Notes: generated by a model not told the origin, from the sequence alone. Shown: positions 1 to 8,192, counted from the stretch's first letter. The stretch is 33,927 nucleotides of DNA from Pseudomonadota bacterium (GCA_023433925.1 JAEYTO010000082.1:1-33927), one strand, 5' to 3'. Translations and numbers: made by a program.

Positions 1-75
1 GTCGGCCTCAGTGGCTGTTGCCAGTAGGCTCTGAGCTATCTCCAAGACATCCCGACCACGCGCTGGACGTGCCAT
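1..75 (-). CDS. Truncated N-terminus of a short HTH-like protein, possibly IS-related (partial)
   Basis: The minus strand begins an open frame at 75 (ATG) that runs off the left edge after 25 codons. The peptide starts MARPARGRDVLEIAQSLL. A good ribosome site (GGAGG, complement of 82-86) sits six bases upstream of the ATG. From memory, the N-terminus resembles helix-turn-helix proteins encoded by IS630-like elements, but 25 residues are too few to prove this. The DNA in front of it is AT-rich (about 87-120), unlike the rest of the window, which fits an acquired element. The start codon lies inside one arm of an inverted repeat (71-81/93-103). Existence of the gene is likely; its identity is uncertain. 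Confidence 0.45.
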   Translation of the reverse strand, partial: MARPARGRDVLEIAQSLLATATEAD

Positions 76-103
76 AATTATCCTCCGATGAAATAATTAT
101 GGC
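71..103. repeat. Perfect 11-bp inverted repeat over the start of the left-edge gene
   Basis: GCCATAATTAT at 71-81 is mirrored exactly by ATAATTATGGC at 93-103, with an 11-base loop. In the minus-strand transcript the loop carries the Shine-Dalgarno sequence and the second arm carries the ATG. The structure could therefore be a translational control hairpin or an operator for the encoded HTH protein. Confidence 0.6.
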
Positions 104-153
104 ATATTTTATTTAGAATTGGAATCACGCGAGCGCGCGGCCATCCACCATGA

Positions 154-221
154 AACACGGGTTCCAAGGGCCCGTGGCCCTGGTGGGTGAGAGCCCGAGA
201 GAGGGTGAAACCCTCTCTCGG
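154..221 (+). repeat. GC-rich palindromic intergenic element, copy 1
   Basis: One of four related elements in this window (others at 11229-11295, 22851-22919, 27433-27482). It consists of a GGGTTCCAAGGGCCCGTGG-like segment followed by a strong hairpin. Here the hairpin is a perfect 11-bp stem, 195-205 with 211-221 and a 5-base loop, three bases beyond the stop codon of the minus-strand ligase gene. No T-run follows, so it may act as an RNA 3'-end stabiliser or a weak terminator. Confidence 0.7.
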
Positions 222-224
222 TTC

Positions 225-1652
225 TTACGCGCAGCTCAATTCCGGGAGCTTGCCGCGCACGACCTTGCCGCTGGGCGTGAGCGGCAGCTCGGGCACGAAG
301 CAGATCCTATCCACGACCCATTGCAGGGGCAGGGCCTTGCGGATCTCCCGGCGCAGATCCTCGGTGCGCTCGCGGGCCACCGCGAACACGGCCAGGGCCT
401 CGCCGGCCAGGGTGTGCGGCACGCCGCAGGCCGCGGCCGCGAGCACGCCGGGCACGTTGTTCACGATGGCGTCCACCTCGGACAGGGATATGCGCAGCCC
501 TTTGACCTTGACGATGTCCTTGCTGCGGCCCTTGATCCACAGGCAGCCATCCTCGTCCAGCAGGCCCAGATCGCCCGTGCGCAGCCAGCCGTCCTCCAGG
601 AGCACGGTCTTCTGTTGCTCGCAGCACCAGTAGCCCGGCGTGATCGAATCGCCGCTGACCATGACCTCGCCCACTCCCGAGGAATCGGGCTCGTGGATGC
701 GCAGGGTAAGCTGGCCAATGGCCCGGCCCACGCTGCCCCGCTTGGCCTCGTACATGGCCGGGTCCAGGGTGGTGATGCGCGCCGTGGCCTCGGTGGCCCC
801 GTACATGACGTAGAAGGGCACGCCCGGCTTGGCCGCGCGGATGCGCTCGATGGTCGGCGCGTCGAGCGGGCCGCCGGCCTGCAGGAAGCGGCTCAGGTGC
901 GGCAGCTCCATGCGCGCCAGGGCCGAGCGCGTGTCGAGAATGCGGTAGACCGAGGGCACGCCGGCGAAGCTCGTGCAGCGGTGCTCGTCCATGGCCGCGA
1001 GCACCGTGTCCGGGTAAGTGAAGCGCGAATCGAGCACGCAGTCGCCGCCGGCCCACAGGTGCGACAGGAGCACGCTCACGCCGAAGCAGTAGCTCATGGG
1101 CAGGATGAGCATGGCCCGGTCGCCGGGCGCGAGGTGCTGGCTCGCCGCGATGTCGCGGGTATTGGTCAGCAGGTTGCGGTGCGTGACCATGATGAAGCGC
1201 ATGGCCCGGCCCGTGGTGCCCGAGGTGGCCATGAGCGCGGCCAGGTCGTCGGGGCCGCGCGGCTCGGGCCCGATGGGCTCGGCCATGAGCGGCTCGGACC
1301 CGGCCAGGGACACGCGCGGCGCGCCCAGGCCCTGGAGCCATTCGGGCTCGGGGACCCAGACGCCTTCCGCGCCCAGAACCTCCAGAGCGACCGGGAGCTT
1401 GTCGCGCTCCACGGGCACGGCGGTCAGGCCCGCGTACTGCGCGCCCAGGTAGGCGAGCACTGTCCAGATGGTGTGATCGCAGCCTATGGCCAGCCGCTGT
1501 CCGGGCGCAAGCCCGGCGGCGCGCAGCCCTCCGGCCGCGGCGGCGATGGCCGCGGCCAGTCCCGCGTCAATGGCCGAGCCGCGCCGCGCATCGATGAGCG
1601 CGGCCGTTGGCGAAAGACGTTCAGCGATGTGCGTGGCGATGTTCCAATCCAT
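225..1652 (-). CDS. AMP-forming acyl-CoA/acyl-carrier ligase (ANL superfamily)
   Basis: A 475-residue class I adenylate-forming enzyme, which activates a carboxylic acid with ATP and passes it to CoA or a carrier protein. Visible motifs are the phosphate loop SGTTGRA (144-150), YGATEAT (284-290), RTGD (358-361), the hinge GRSKDIVKVKG (375-385) and the C-terminal catalytic lysine in TPSGKVVRG (K463). The phosphate loop ends RAMR instead of the usual xPK, so its conserved lysine is missing. The ATG at 1652 was chosen because GGAGGG lies just upstream; the frame stays open further but without a better site. The gene is separated from the flagellar operon by a terminator, so it is probably transcribed on its own. 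Substrate unknown: fatty acid or a surface-polymer precursor are both possible. Confidence 0.85.
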   Translation of the reverse strand: MDWNIATHIAERLSPTAALIDARRGSAIDAGLAAAIAAAAGGLRAAGLAPGQRLAIGCDHTIWTVLAYLGAQYAGLTAVPVERDKLPVALEVLGAEGVWVPEPEWLQGLGAPRVSLAGSEPLMAEPIGPEPRGPDDLAALMATSGTTGRAMRFIMVTHRNLLTNTRDIAASQHLAPGDRAMLILPMSYCFGVSVLLSHLWAGGDCVLDSRFTYPDTVLAAMDEHRCTSFAGVPSVYRILDTRSALARMELPHLSRFLQAGGPLDAPTIERIRAAKPGVPFYVMYGATEATARITTLDPAMYEAKRGSVGRAIGQLTLRIHEPDSSGVGEVMVSGDSITPGYWCCEQQKTVLLEDGWLRTGDLGLLDEDGCLWIKGRSKDIVKVKGLRISLSEVDAIVNNVPGVLAAAACGVPHTLAGEALAVFAVARERTEDLRREIRKALPLQWVVDRICFVPELPLTPSGKVVRGKLPELSCA

Positions 1653-1738
1653 GCGGCCCTCCACCGCAACCAATATCGCGGCGGCGGGCCTGCGTGGCAA
1701 TGCTAATGGCCGAGGCGGATAATCATGGCGCGTGCGCG

Positions 1739-1770
1739 AAAAAAGCAGGGCGGCCCCATGCCGCCCTGCT
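1739..1770 (-). terminator. Intrinsic terminator of the flagellar operon
   Basis: On the minus strand a perfect 11-bp GC-rich stem (1770-1760 with 1754-1744, 5-base loop) is followed by a run of six T (complement of 1739-1744, which partly overlaps the stem). It lies about 30 bases beyond the fliI stop codon. Confidence 0.88.
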
Positions 1771-1801
1771 TCGCCATGAATCCGCAGTGAACCCACGGAA
1801 A

Positions 1802-3112
1802 CTATTTCTTGGCCAGGTCCTCCATGACCTTGAAGCTTGACTGGAGGTCGGCCTGCTCGGCCACGTTCTGGCGCAGGAATTCGTTGATGGGGCCGATCAT
1901 CTTGATGGCCTTGTCGATCTCCGGGCTTGAGCCCTGGGCGTAGGCGCCGATGTTGACCATGTCCTCCACGCGCTTGAAGGTGGCCATGTGCTTGATGAGC
2001 GTCCGGCCGGCGGTCTGGGCCTGGGCGCTGGTGATGTCCGAGCGCAGGCGCGACACGGACTTGAGCACGTCGATGGACGGGAAGTGGCCCGCGTCGGCCA
2101 GCTCGCGGGTCAGCACGATGTGGCCGTCGAGGATGGACCGCGTGGCGTCGGCCACGGGCTCGGTGAAATCGTCGCCGTCCACGAGCACCGTGTAGATGCC
2201 CGTGATGGAGCCCTTGGGGCTCTTGCCCGCGCGCTCCAGGAGCTTGGGCAGGTGCGCGAAGACGCTCGGCGTGAAGCCGCCGCGCGTGGGCGGCTCGCCC
2301 ACGGCCAGGCCCACTTCGCGGCCGGCCATGCAGAAGCGCGTCACCGAGTCCATCATGAGCAGCACGTCCTTGCCCTGGTCGCGGAAGAACTCGGCCACGG
2401 CCGTGGCGGCATAGGCCGCGCGCATGCGCACGAGCGGGCTCGTGTCCGAGGTGGCCACCACGAGCACGGAGCGCTTCATGCCCTCGGGGCCGAGGTCGCG
2501 CTCCATGAACTCGACCACCTCGCGGCCGCGCTCGCCCACCAGCGCGATGACGTTCACGTCGGCCTTGGTGTAGCGGGCCATCATGCCCATGAGCGTCGAT
2601 TTGCCGACGCCGGAGCCGGCCATGATGCCCACGCGCTGGCCCTTGCCCAGGGTCAGCAGGGAGTTCACCGCGCGCACGCCCACGTCCAGGGGCTCGTTGA
2701 TGCGCGGCCGCGTGAGCGGGCTGGGCGGATCGGAGTGCAGCGGGTAATAGGCCTCGGGCGCCGGCGCCGCGCGGCCGTCCAGCGGCGCGCCGAAGGCGTC
2801 CAGGGTCCTGCCCAGGTAGCCGAAGCCCACGGGGAAGTTAGGTGGGGTGCTGGAATTCTGGATGAGGCTGCCGGGCCGCACCCCGCGCATGTCGCCGTAG
2901 GGCATGAACAGGCAGCCGCCGTCTTTGAAGCCCACGACCTCGGCGGCCAGGGGCTCGCCTCCCGCCTGGTCGGGCACGAGGTGGCAGACCGAGCCCACCG
3001 GGGCCTTGATGCCCCGGCCCTCGGCGATGAGGCCCACGACCCTGGTGACCTTGCCGAAGCTGCGAGCGGGCTTGAGCTCCGAGAGATGGTGCAGGCAGGC
3101 GGCCGGGTTCAC
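1802..3112 (-). CDS. fliI: Flagellar export ATPase FliI
   Basis: A 436-residue ATPase of the flagellar type III secretion apparatus, related to the F1 beta subunit; it forms a cytoplasmic hexamer that helps feed export substrates. Walker A is AGSGVGKST (165-173). The Walker B region reads VLLMMDSVTRF and is followed by the family sequence REVGLAVGEPPTRGG. The start is GTG at 3112, with AGGAGGG eight bases upstream overlapping the end of fliH. It is the last gene of the operon and the terminator follows directly. No fliJ-like frame follows, although fliJ often sits here in other bacteria. Confidence 0.96.
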   Translation of the reverse strand: MNPAACLHHLSELKPARSFGKVTRVVGLIAEGRGIKAPVGSVCHLVPDQAGGEPLAAEVVGFKDGGCLFMPYGDMRGVRPGSLIQNSSTPPNFPVGFGYLGRTLDAFGAPLDGRAAPAPEAYYPLHSDPPSPLTRPRINEPLDVGVRAVNSLLTLGKGQRVGIMAGSGVGKSTLMGMMARYTKADVNVIALVGERGREVVEFMERDLGPEGMKRSVLVVATSDTSPLVRMRAAYAATAVAEFFRDQGKDVLLMMDSVTRFCMAGREVGLAVGEPPTRGGFTPSVFAHLPKLLERAGKSPKGSITGIYTVLVDGDDFTEPVADATRSILDGHIVLTRELADAGHFPSIDVLKSVSRLRSDITSAQAQTAGRTLIKHMATFKRVEDMVNIGAYAQGSSPEIDKAIKMIGPINEFLRQNVAEQADLQSSFKVMEDLAKK

Positions 3113-3116
3113 GGCG

Positions 3117-3932
3117 CTAGCCCTCCTGATCGAGCGCGAGCTGGGCCAGGATCTGCTCCACGCCGGCCCAGCGGCCGTTCAGGGTGTTGTCCACGATGCC
3201 GTCGCTCGATTCGATCCACAGCCCGCCCGGCTCGATGTCGGCGGACTCGCGCACGGTCCAGCCGGCCAGGCTCGGGTAACGGTCCTTGACCCCCTCCAGC
3301 AGGGGCGCGAGCAGTTCGCGCTCGCCGGGACGCACGAGGATGGCCAGGTTGCGCTGCGAGTCGATGAGATCCAAAGACTCGCGCAGCAGGCTGTCCATGA
3401 TCTCGGCGCGGCGCTGGTCCATCTCCACGGCCAGTGTGCGCTCCACGGCCAGGCGGATGAGCTGGGTGATGTCGGCGGCCTGGCGCTCGAAGACCTGCCG
3501 GCCAGCAGCCTGAACCGCGGCGAGCGTCCCGGCCAACTTGGCGGCCAGCTCGGCCTGCCGGGCCAAGGCCTCCTGGCGGGCCGCCTCGCGCCCCTGGGCC
3601 AGGCCCGCCTCGTAGGCCTGTCGCCTTAGCTCCTCGGCTTCGGTCATGGCCTGGGCGATGACCTCCCTGGCCTTGGCCTGGGCCTTGTCGCGCACGCGCG
3701 CGAGATACTCGTGGCCGACCTTCTCGTCCCACACCGGCGGCCGCCGGCCCTCGATCTCCTGCACCGAGGTGACCTTGGGCAGTCCGTCGCTCATGGCCAG
3801 GATGACCCGGCCCGTGACGAAGCGTACGCCCTCGGCGTCAGGCTCAAGGTGGATGCCGTCCTCCGCCGGCGCGGGCTTGCCTTCCCGCGCCTCGCGCACG
3901 AGGAGCTCGGCCTGCTCGCTAGATAAAGACAT
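3117..3932 (-). CDS. fliH: Flagellar assembly protein FliH
   Basis: A 271-residue FliH, the stator-like partner and negative regulator of the FliI ATPase. The N-terminus is variable. The middle (about 85-150) is an alanine/glutamate/glutamine-rich helix that includes EEELRRQAYEAGLAQGRE-like repeats typical of FliH. The C-terminal part (about 150-271), with the ESLDLIDSQRNLAILVRPGE segment and a WTVRESADIEPGGLWIE segment, matches the conserved FliH/V-ATPase-E-like domain. The first 14 bases overlap the end of fliG (3919-3932), suggesting translational coupling. It stops five bases before the fliI start. Confidence 0.9.
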   Translation of the reverse strand: MSLSSEQAELLVREAREGKPAPAEDGIHLEPDAEGVRFVTGRVILAMSDGLPKVTSVQEIEGRRPPVWDEKVGHEYLARVRDKAQAKAREVIAQAMTEAEELRRQAYEAGLAQGREAARQEALARQAELAAKLAGTLAAVQAAGRQVFERQAADITQLIRLAVERTLAVEMDQRRAEIMDSLLRESLDLIDSQRNLAILVRPGERELLAPLLEGVKDRYPSLAGWTVRESADIEPGGLWIESSDGIVDNTLNGRWAGVEQILAQLALDQEG

Positions 3933-4920
3933 CGCCCGAACCTCTGCCCACGACTATGCGGCCCTCGGCCTCCATGCGGCGCACGACCTTGACCACGGCC
4001 TGCTGCGCGTTCTCCACATCGGCCAGGCGCACGGGGCCCATGATCTCCAGGTCTTCCTTGATCATGGTCGCGGCGCGCTCGGACAGGTTCTTGAAGAACT
4101 TCATCTTCAGGTCCTCGCTGGCGCCCTTGAGGGCCAGGGTCAGCTCGTCGTTGGAGATCTCCTTGAGCAGCTCGCGGATGGAGCGGTCGTCGATGGCCTT
4201 GATGTCCTCGAAGACGAACATGAGGTTCCTGATCTCCTCGGCCATCTGCGCGGACTCCTCCTCGATCTCGGAGAGGACCTCCTCCTCGGTCTGACGGTCC
4301 ACGGCGTTGAGGATCTCGGCCACCGCGGCCACGCCGCCGACCTTCTTGCCCTCCTTGCCGCCCATGGCGATGAGCTGGCTCTGGAGCACCTTGTCGACCT
4401 CCATGAGCATCTCCTCGGCGACCGCCTCCAGCTTGGCCAGGCGCATGAGCACCTCGGCGCGCACGCCGGCGGGCAGGTTGGACAGAAGTTCCGCGGCCTG
4501 CTCCGAGTGCAGGTGGCCCAGGATGAGGGCCAGGGTCTGCGGATGCTCGCTGCGCAGGATCTGGGCCAGTATCCTGGGGCTGACGTTCTGCAGCTCGCGG
4601 AAGGGAGCCGGGCCGCTGTCCAGGTTGAGCTGATCCATGATGTACTTGGCCGTGTCGCCGTCCAGCGACTTGGTGAGCAGCCTGCGCACCTGGTCGGCGC
4701 CGCCCGTGAGCAGCTCGTGGCCGAAGGCCAGGGTCTCGTTGTACTCCCTGATGACCTCCTCCACGTCCTCCTTGGGCACGGACTCCATGTTGAGCATGGC
4801 CCTGGAGACCTGGGCGATCTCGGCGCGGTCCATGCGCTTGAAGCATTCGGAGGTGAACTTCTCCCCCAGGGCCAGGAGCAGGATGGCCGTCTTGTGGGGG
4901 CCGGAATACTGCTGCATCAT
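3919..4920 (-). CDS. fliG: Flagellar motor switch protein FliG
   Basis: A 333-residue FliG, the rotor protein that contacts FliF, FliM and the stator. The full-length family architecture is present: N-terminal domain beginning GPHKTAILLLALGE, a middle domain around EHPQTLALILGHLHSEQAAELL containing the EHPQ motif, and a C-terminal charged domain with KIL-like helices ending RIVVGRGSGDVFI. The start is the first of two tandem ATG codons (4920), one base after the fliF stop. The 3' end overlaps fliH by 14 bases. The position between fliF and fliH is the usual order. Confidence 0.96.
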   Translation of the reverse strand: MMQQYSGPHKTAILLLALGEKFTSECFKRMDRAEIAQVSRAMLNMESVPKEDVEEVIREYNETLAFGHELLTGGADQVRRLLTKSLDGDTAKYIMDQLNLDSGPAPFRELQNVSPRILAQILRSEHPQTLALILGHLHSEQAAELLSNLPAGVRAEVLMRLAKLEAVAEEMLMEVDKVLQSQLIAMGGKEGKKVGGVAAVAEILNAVDRQTEEEVLSEIEEESAQMAEEIRNLMFVFEDIKAIDDRSIRELLKEISNDELTLALKGASEDLKMKFFKNLSERAATMIKEDLEIMGPVRLADVENAQQAVVKVVRRMEAEGRIVVGRGSGDVFI

Positions 4921-4921
4921 G

Positions 4922-6523
4922 TTAGGCTGCCTCTTGCTTCAACCAATTCTTGAGGACCGCCACGGCCTGGTCCATGTCCTTCTCGGCCAGTTGCAAGGCC
5001 TGGGCCTTGGCAAGCTCCAGCCGCCTGTTCAGGTCGAGCACCTCGTCCTGCACGCCCTCTTCCAGGGCCAGGCGCTCGTCGGCCTCGGGCAGGCTGATGA
5101 GCTCCTCGACCTCTTCGTCAGCCACCTTGGGCTTGATGAGCGAGAGCACCACCGGCCGCACGATGAGCAGGAGGAAGAGGAAGATGAGCAGCCCGTTGAG
5201 GATGGGCTTGCCGAGGCGGTGCATGTACTCGAGCATGGTCTGCATGAGGCTTGGCTCGCCGAACAGGTCGGGCTCGCCGAAGGAGATGTTGGAGACCTCG
5301 ATGCTGTCGCCGCGCGCCTGGCTGAAGCCCACGGCGTTGCGCACGAGCTCGGTGATGCGCGTGATCTCCTCCTGCGTGCGAGGCACCCACACGGGCTCCC
5401 CCTTCCCATCGGCGGGCGCCTGCCAGGTGCCGTCCACGATGACGGCCACGGACAGGCGGTCGATCTCGCCCACGGGCACGACGATGCTCTGCTGCTCCTT
5501 GTTGATCTCGAAGTTCGTGGTGCGCGTCTCGCGGTCGGAGTCCTGGCTGGACAGGCTCCCGTTGAAGCCGTCGCCGCGGAAATTGGGGTCTGGCGCGCCG
5601 CCCTCGATGTTGGCCCTGCCGCGGGTCTGCTCCTCGGTGCGCTGCTCGCTGCGCACGACCGCGGACGAGGGATCGTAAATTTCCTTGCTGATGGTCTTCT
5701 GGCTGAAGTCCACGTCGGCGTTGACCTTGGCGATGACCTTGCCCATGCCGACCACGGGCGTGAGGAGCTGCTCGATGCGCTGCTCGATGTTGCGCTGCAG
5801 GGCCGTGCGGTATTCGAGCTGCCCGAGCGTCAGGCCCTGCACCGAGTCGTCGGCGTCGGGCTGATAGAGGAGCTTGCCGGCCACGTCGGCCACGGTGATC
5901 TGGCTCTTGTCCAGGCCCTCCACGGAGAGCGCCACAAGATTGACAATGGCCTCGATCTGCTTCTGGTTGAGAGTCTTGCCCTCGACGAGCTTGAGGATGA
6001 CCGAGGCCGTGGTCGGCGACTGCTCCTCGATGAACAGGCTCTTGTGCGGCATGACGATGTGCACGCGGGCGCGCTCGATCTCGGGAAACTCGGTGATGGT
6101 GCGCGACAGCTCGCCTTGCAGGGCGCGCTGGTAGTTGATGCGCTGCACGAAGTCGGTCTGGCCGATCTTCATGTCGTCGAAGATCTCGAAGCCCAGGCCC
6201 GTGCCGTGGAGCATGCCCTTGCCGGCGATGTCCAGCCGGAGCTGATAGACCTGGTCCGTGGGCACGAGCACGGTCTTGCCGCCATCCTCCAGCTTGTAGT
6301 CGACCTTCTGCTGCTTCAGCTGCTCGGCGACCCTTGCCGCGTCCTCGGGCGGCAGGTTCGAGTAGAGGATCTTGTAGTCCGGCTGGTTCAGCCAGACGAT
6401 GAGCAGGATGAAGATGACGACCATGGAGGCCGCCAGTCCGCCGATCAGGGCCCTCTGGGCCGCGCTTCGGTCGCCCCATAAGGCCATCAGCTTGTCCAGG
6501 CTCTGTCGCAGGAAAGGAGGCAT
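4922..6523 (-). CDS. fliF: Flagellar MS-ring protein FliF
   Basis: A 533-residue FliF that builds the MS ring in the inner membrane. The first membrane segment is at about 26-44 (LIGGLAASMVVIFILLIVWL). The secretin-like ring-building motifs follow (NLPPEDAARVAEQLKQQ; YQRALQGELSRTI; VHIVMPHKSLF). The second membrane segment is at about 445-468 (PILNGLLIFLFLLLIVRPVV), and the acidic C-terminal tail binds FliG. The start at 6523 has a GAGGAGC ribosome site eight bases upstream. Length and layout are normal for the family. Confidence 0.96.
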   Translation of the reverse strand: MPPFLRQSLDKLMALWGDRSAAQRALIGGLAASMVVIFILLIVWLNQPDYKILYSNLPPEDAARVAEQLKQQKVDYKLEDGGKTVLVPTDQVYQLRLDIAGKGMLHGTGLGFEIFDDMKIGQTDFVQRINYQRALQGELSRTITEFPEIERARVHIVMPHKSLFIEEQSPTTASVILKLVEGKTLNQKQIEAIVNLVALSVEGLDKSQITVADVAGKLLYQPDADDSVQGLTLGQLEYRTALQRNIEQRIEQLLTPVVGMGKVIAKVNADVDFSQKTISKEIYDPSSAVVRSEQRTEEQTRGRANIEGGAPDPNFRGDGFNGSLSSQDSDRETRTTNFEINKEQQSIVVPVGEIDRLSVAVIVDGTWQAPADGKGEPVWVPRTQEEITRITELVRNAVGFSQARGDSIEVSNISFGEPDLFGEPSLMQTMLEYMHRLGKPILNGLLIFLFLLLIVRPVVLSLIKPKVADEEVEELISLPEADERLALEEGVQDEVLDLNRRLELAKAQALQLAEKDMDQAVAVLKNWLKQEAA

Positions 6524-6586
6524 TGTCCGTGCTCCTCAGCTCACAAGTGTCATGCGGGGTGTCGGTTCCTTGTCATGCGCGGGGCC

Positions 6587-6913
6587 CTAGATGGGCATGC
6601 GCATGATTTCCTGGTAGGCCGTCATGATCTTGTTGCGCACGGCGCTGGTCATGTTGACGGCCAGGCCGGCCTTCTGGATCTGGATCATGAGCTCGTGCAC
6701 GTTCTGGTTCTCGCCCGCGGCGAAGGATTCGATCATGGAATCCTTCTCGATCTGCATGTCGTTGACCTTCTTGAGCGAGGCCTGGAGGGTCTTGGTGAAG
6801 CTCGACCCGGCGTCCGGATTGTAGCCGCCGGTGCTCAGGGCCTTCTTCTCGGCCTCCTTGCGCGCGTCGAGGGCCTTGGCGTAGGCTTTGATGGCGACGT
6901 TGGAAACGCTCAT
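6587..6913 (-). CDS. fliE: Flagellar hook-basal body complex protein FliE
   Basis: A 108-residue FliE, which joins the MS ring to the proximal rod. The conserved C-terminal half is clear: ENQNVHELMIQIQKAGLAV followed by NKIMTAYQEIMRMPI, the typical family ending. AGGAG lies eight bases before the ATG at 6913. It sits between flgC (40-base gap) and fliF (63-base gap), as in many flagellar operons. Confidence 0.95.
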   Translation of the reverse strand: MSVSNVAIKAYAKALDARKEAEKKALSTGGYNPDAGSSFTKTLQASLKKVNDMQIEKDSMIESFAAGENQNVHELMIQIQKAGLAVNMTSAVRNKIMTAYQEIMRMPI

Positions 6914-6953
6914 ATCATGATCTCCTGTATTTCTTCTTGCGGTTAATCCCGGG

Positions 6954-7397
6954 CTACACGCTCTGGCCGATCTGCAGAGCCTTGGTGAACATGCTCTTGA
7001 TGGTCTCCACCGAGGCCGCGTTGGCCTCGTATGAGCGCATGGTCGTGATCATGTTGGCCATCTCCTCGACCACGTTGATGTCGGGAAAGCGCACGTTGCC
7101 GTGCTCGTCGGCATCGGGATGGCTCGGGTCATGCACGACCTTGAAGGGCCGCCTGTCCTGAATGACGTGCGAAACCTTGACGCCCTTGAGCTCGCGCTCC
7201 ATGGCGTCCATCATGGCCTGGTCGAAGGGCGAGCGGGTGGGCGTGGTCTCGAAGACCACGCTCTTGCGCCGGTAGGGTCCGCCCTCGGCCGTGCGCGTGG
7301 TGTTGATGTTGGCCAGGTTGGACGAGATGATGTTCATGTGGGTCCGCTTGGCCGAAAGGCCCGAGGCGGCCACGTCGAGTGCTGTCATGAAATCCAT
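6954..7397 (-). CDS. flgC: Flagellar proximal rod protein FlgC
   Basis: A 147-residue FlgC. The N-terminal rod/hook signature is ALDVAASGLSAKRTHMNIIS followed by NLANINTTRTAEGGPYRRK. The C-terminal signature is NVVEEMANMITTMRSYEAN plus a short amphipathic helix. Both ends form the axial coiled coil of rod proteins, which are exported without a cleaved signal. AAAGGAG precedes the ATG at 7397 by seven bases. flgB lies 11 bases upstream. Confidence 0.95.
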   Translation of the reverse strand: MDFMTALDVAASGLSAKRTHMNIISSNLANINTTRTAEGGPYRRKSVVFETTPTRSPFDQAMMDAMERELKGVKVSHVIQDRRPFKVVHDPSHPDADEHGNVRFPDINVVEEMANMITTMRSYEANAASVETIKSMFTKALQIGQSV

Positions 7398-7408
7398 GGC
7401 GCGCTCCT

Positions 7409-7819
7409 TTACGACTTGGTCTCGTTGATGACCTTGTTGAGGCCCTGGTAGCTGCCTTTGGCGATCTGGGCCAGGGCGTCATAGAGCATCATGTTCTTGT
7501 TCATGATGGCCATCTCCTGATCCAGATCCACGGAGTCCTGGCCGTGCTCGGCGCGAGGCTTGAACTCCTTTTCCCAGTCGCCGGCGAAGTTCTTGGCGTT
7601 GAACGTCGCGGGCACATGGCCTTCATTCGTCCTGGCCATCTTGCCGCGTGCGTCCATGTCCAGGGCCTTCTGGAGCTTCTCCTCGAAATCGAGCCTGCGC
7701 GGCTTGTAGTTGGGCGTATTGATGTTGCTGATGTTGGCGATGACGAGATTCTGACGTTGCAGACGCAGGTCCATCACCTTCTTGGTCAGCTCCAGATGCG
7801 GCTGGAACAGTGTCTTCAT
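7409..7819 (-). CDS. flgB: Flagellar proximal rod protein FlgB
   Basis: A 136-residue FlgB, first gene of the operon. The N-terminal rod signature is LRLQRQNLVIANISNINTPN followed by YKPRRLDFEEKL; the C-terminal half has DLDQEMAIMNKNMMLYDALA. The start MKTLFQPHLEL at 7819 was chosen over an upstream in-frame ATG at 7906 because AAGGAGGA lies nine bases before it and because 7906 lies within the predicted sigma-54 promoter. Downstream order flgC-fliE-fliF-fliG-fliH-fliI is standard. Confidence 0.94.
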   Translation of the reverse strand: MKTLFQPHLELTKKVMDLRLQRQNLVIANISNINTPNYKPRRLDFEEKLQKALDMDARGKMARTNEGHVPATFNAKNFAGDWEKEFKPRAEHGQDSVDLDQEMAIMNKNMMLYDALAQIAKGSYQGLNKVINETKS

Positions 7820-7895
7820 GGCTATCCGTCCTCCTTGAGCGGGCCGGGGCATGCACGCTCGCCCCATGTAGTCGGTTCCAAACACCCGTGCATAA

Positions 7896-7910
7896 GCAAA
7901 GGCCATTCCA
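7896..7910 (-). promoter_or_regulatory. Sigma-54 promoter of the flgB operon
   Basis: The minus strand reads TGGAATGGCCTTTGC, with GG and GC separated by exactly ten bases as the -24/-12 consensus requires. Transcription would begin near 7885, giving a leader of about 65 bases before flgB. Sigma-54 control of basal-body genes is known in many polarly flagellated bacteria. Confidence 0.72.
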
Positions 7911-8121
7911 CTCTGTAACTATTTGATATGGATTGTTTTTATTAAAACACCTGTCCGGAAGCCGACGAGCGCCGCGCCCACGGAAAAAAACCTGGAGGGG
8001 AAAACAATTCCCTGCCTCTTGGGGGCGGATGGCTCCGAAAGGGTCCCATTTTTCCCCTTTCAAGGGCAGGGTTTATCCTGTAAAAATATTTAACTTCAAT
8101 AACTTACGACTGAATGTGCTT

Positions 8122-8136
8122 TGGCAAGGCGTTTGC
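8122..8136 (+). promoter_or_regulatory. Sigma-54 promoter of the TPR gene
   Basis: TGGCAAGGCGTTTGC matches the -24/-12 consensus (TGGCAC-N5-TTGC) with one mismatch and correct GG-N10-GC spacing. It would start transcription near 8148, about 45 bases before the TPR gene ATG. Confidence 0.8.
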
Positions 8137-8192
8137 ATCTCGGCGAACAACGGCACTTCCATCCGCTATGCAAACACCCTAGGGAGGGGATC

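Larger units (their letters stand above)
7820..8192. other. Divergent intergenic region, no gene seen
   Basis: This is the only stretch longer than 300 bases without a gene. It holds two sigma-54 promoters at its ends, firing outward. The middle (about 7920-8110) contains AT-rich patches, including a small AT hairpin at 7936-7949, and could host IHF or enhancer-binding sites. No convincing coding frame or riboswitch was seen. Confidence 0.6.

Noticed and set aside
195..221. Classical rho-independent terminator for the ligase gene
   Set aside because: The stem is perfect but no T-run follows on the minus strand, so it is listed as part of a repeat element instead.
7820..7906. Longer FlgB starting at 7906
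   Set aside because: That start lies within the predicted sigma-54 promoter, and the added sequence is not FlgB-like; the start at 7819 has a strong ribosome site.
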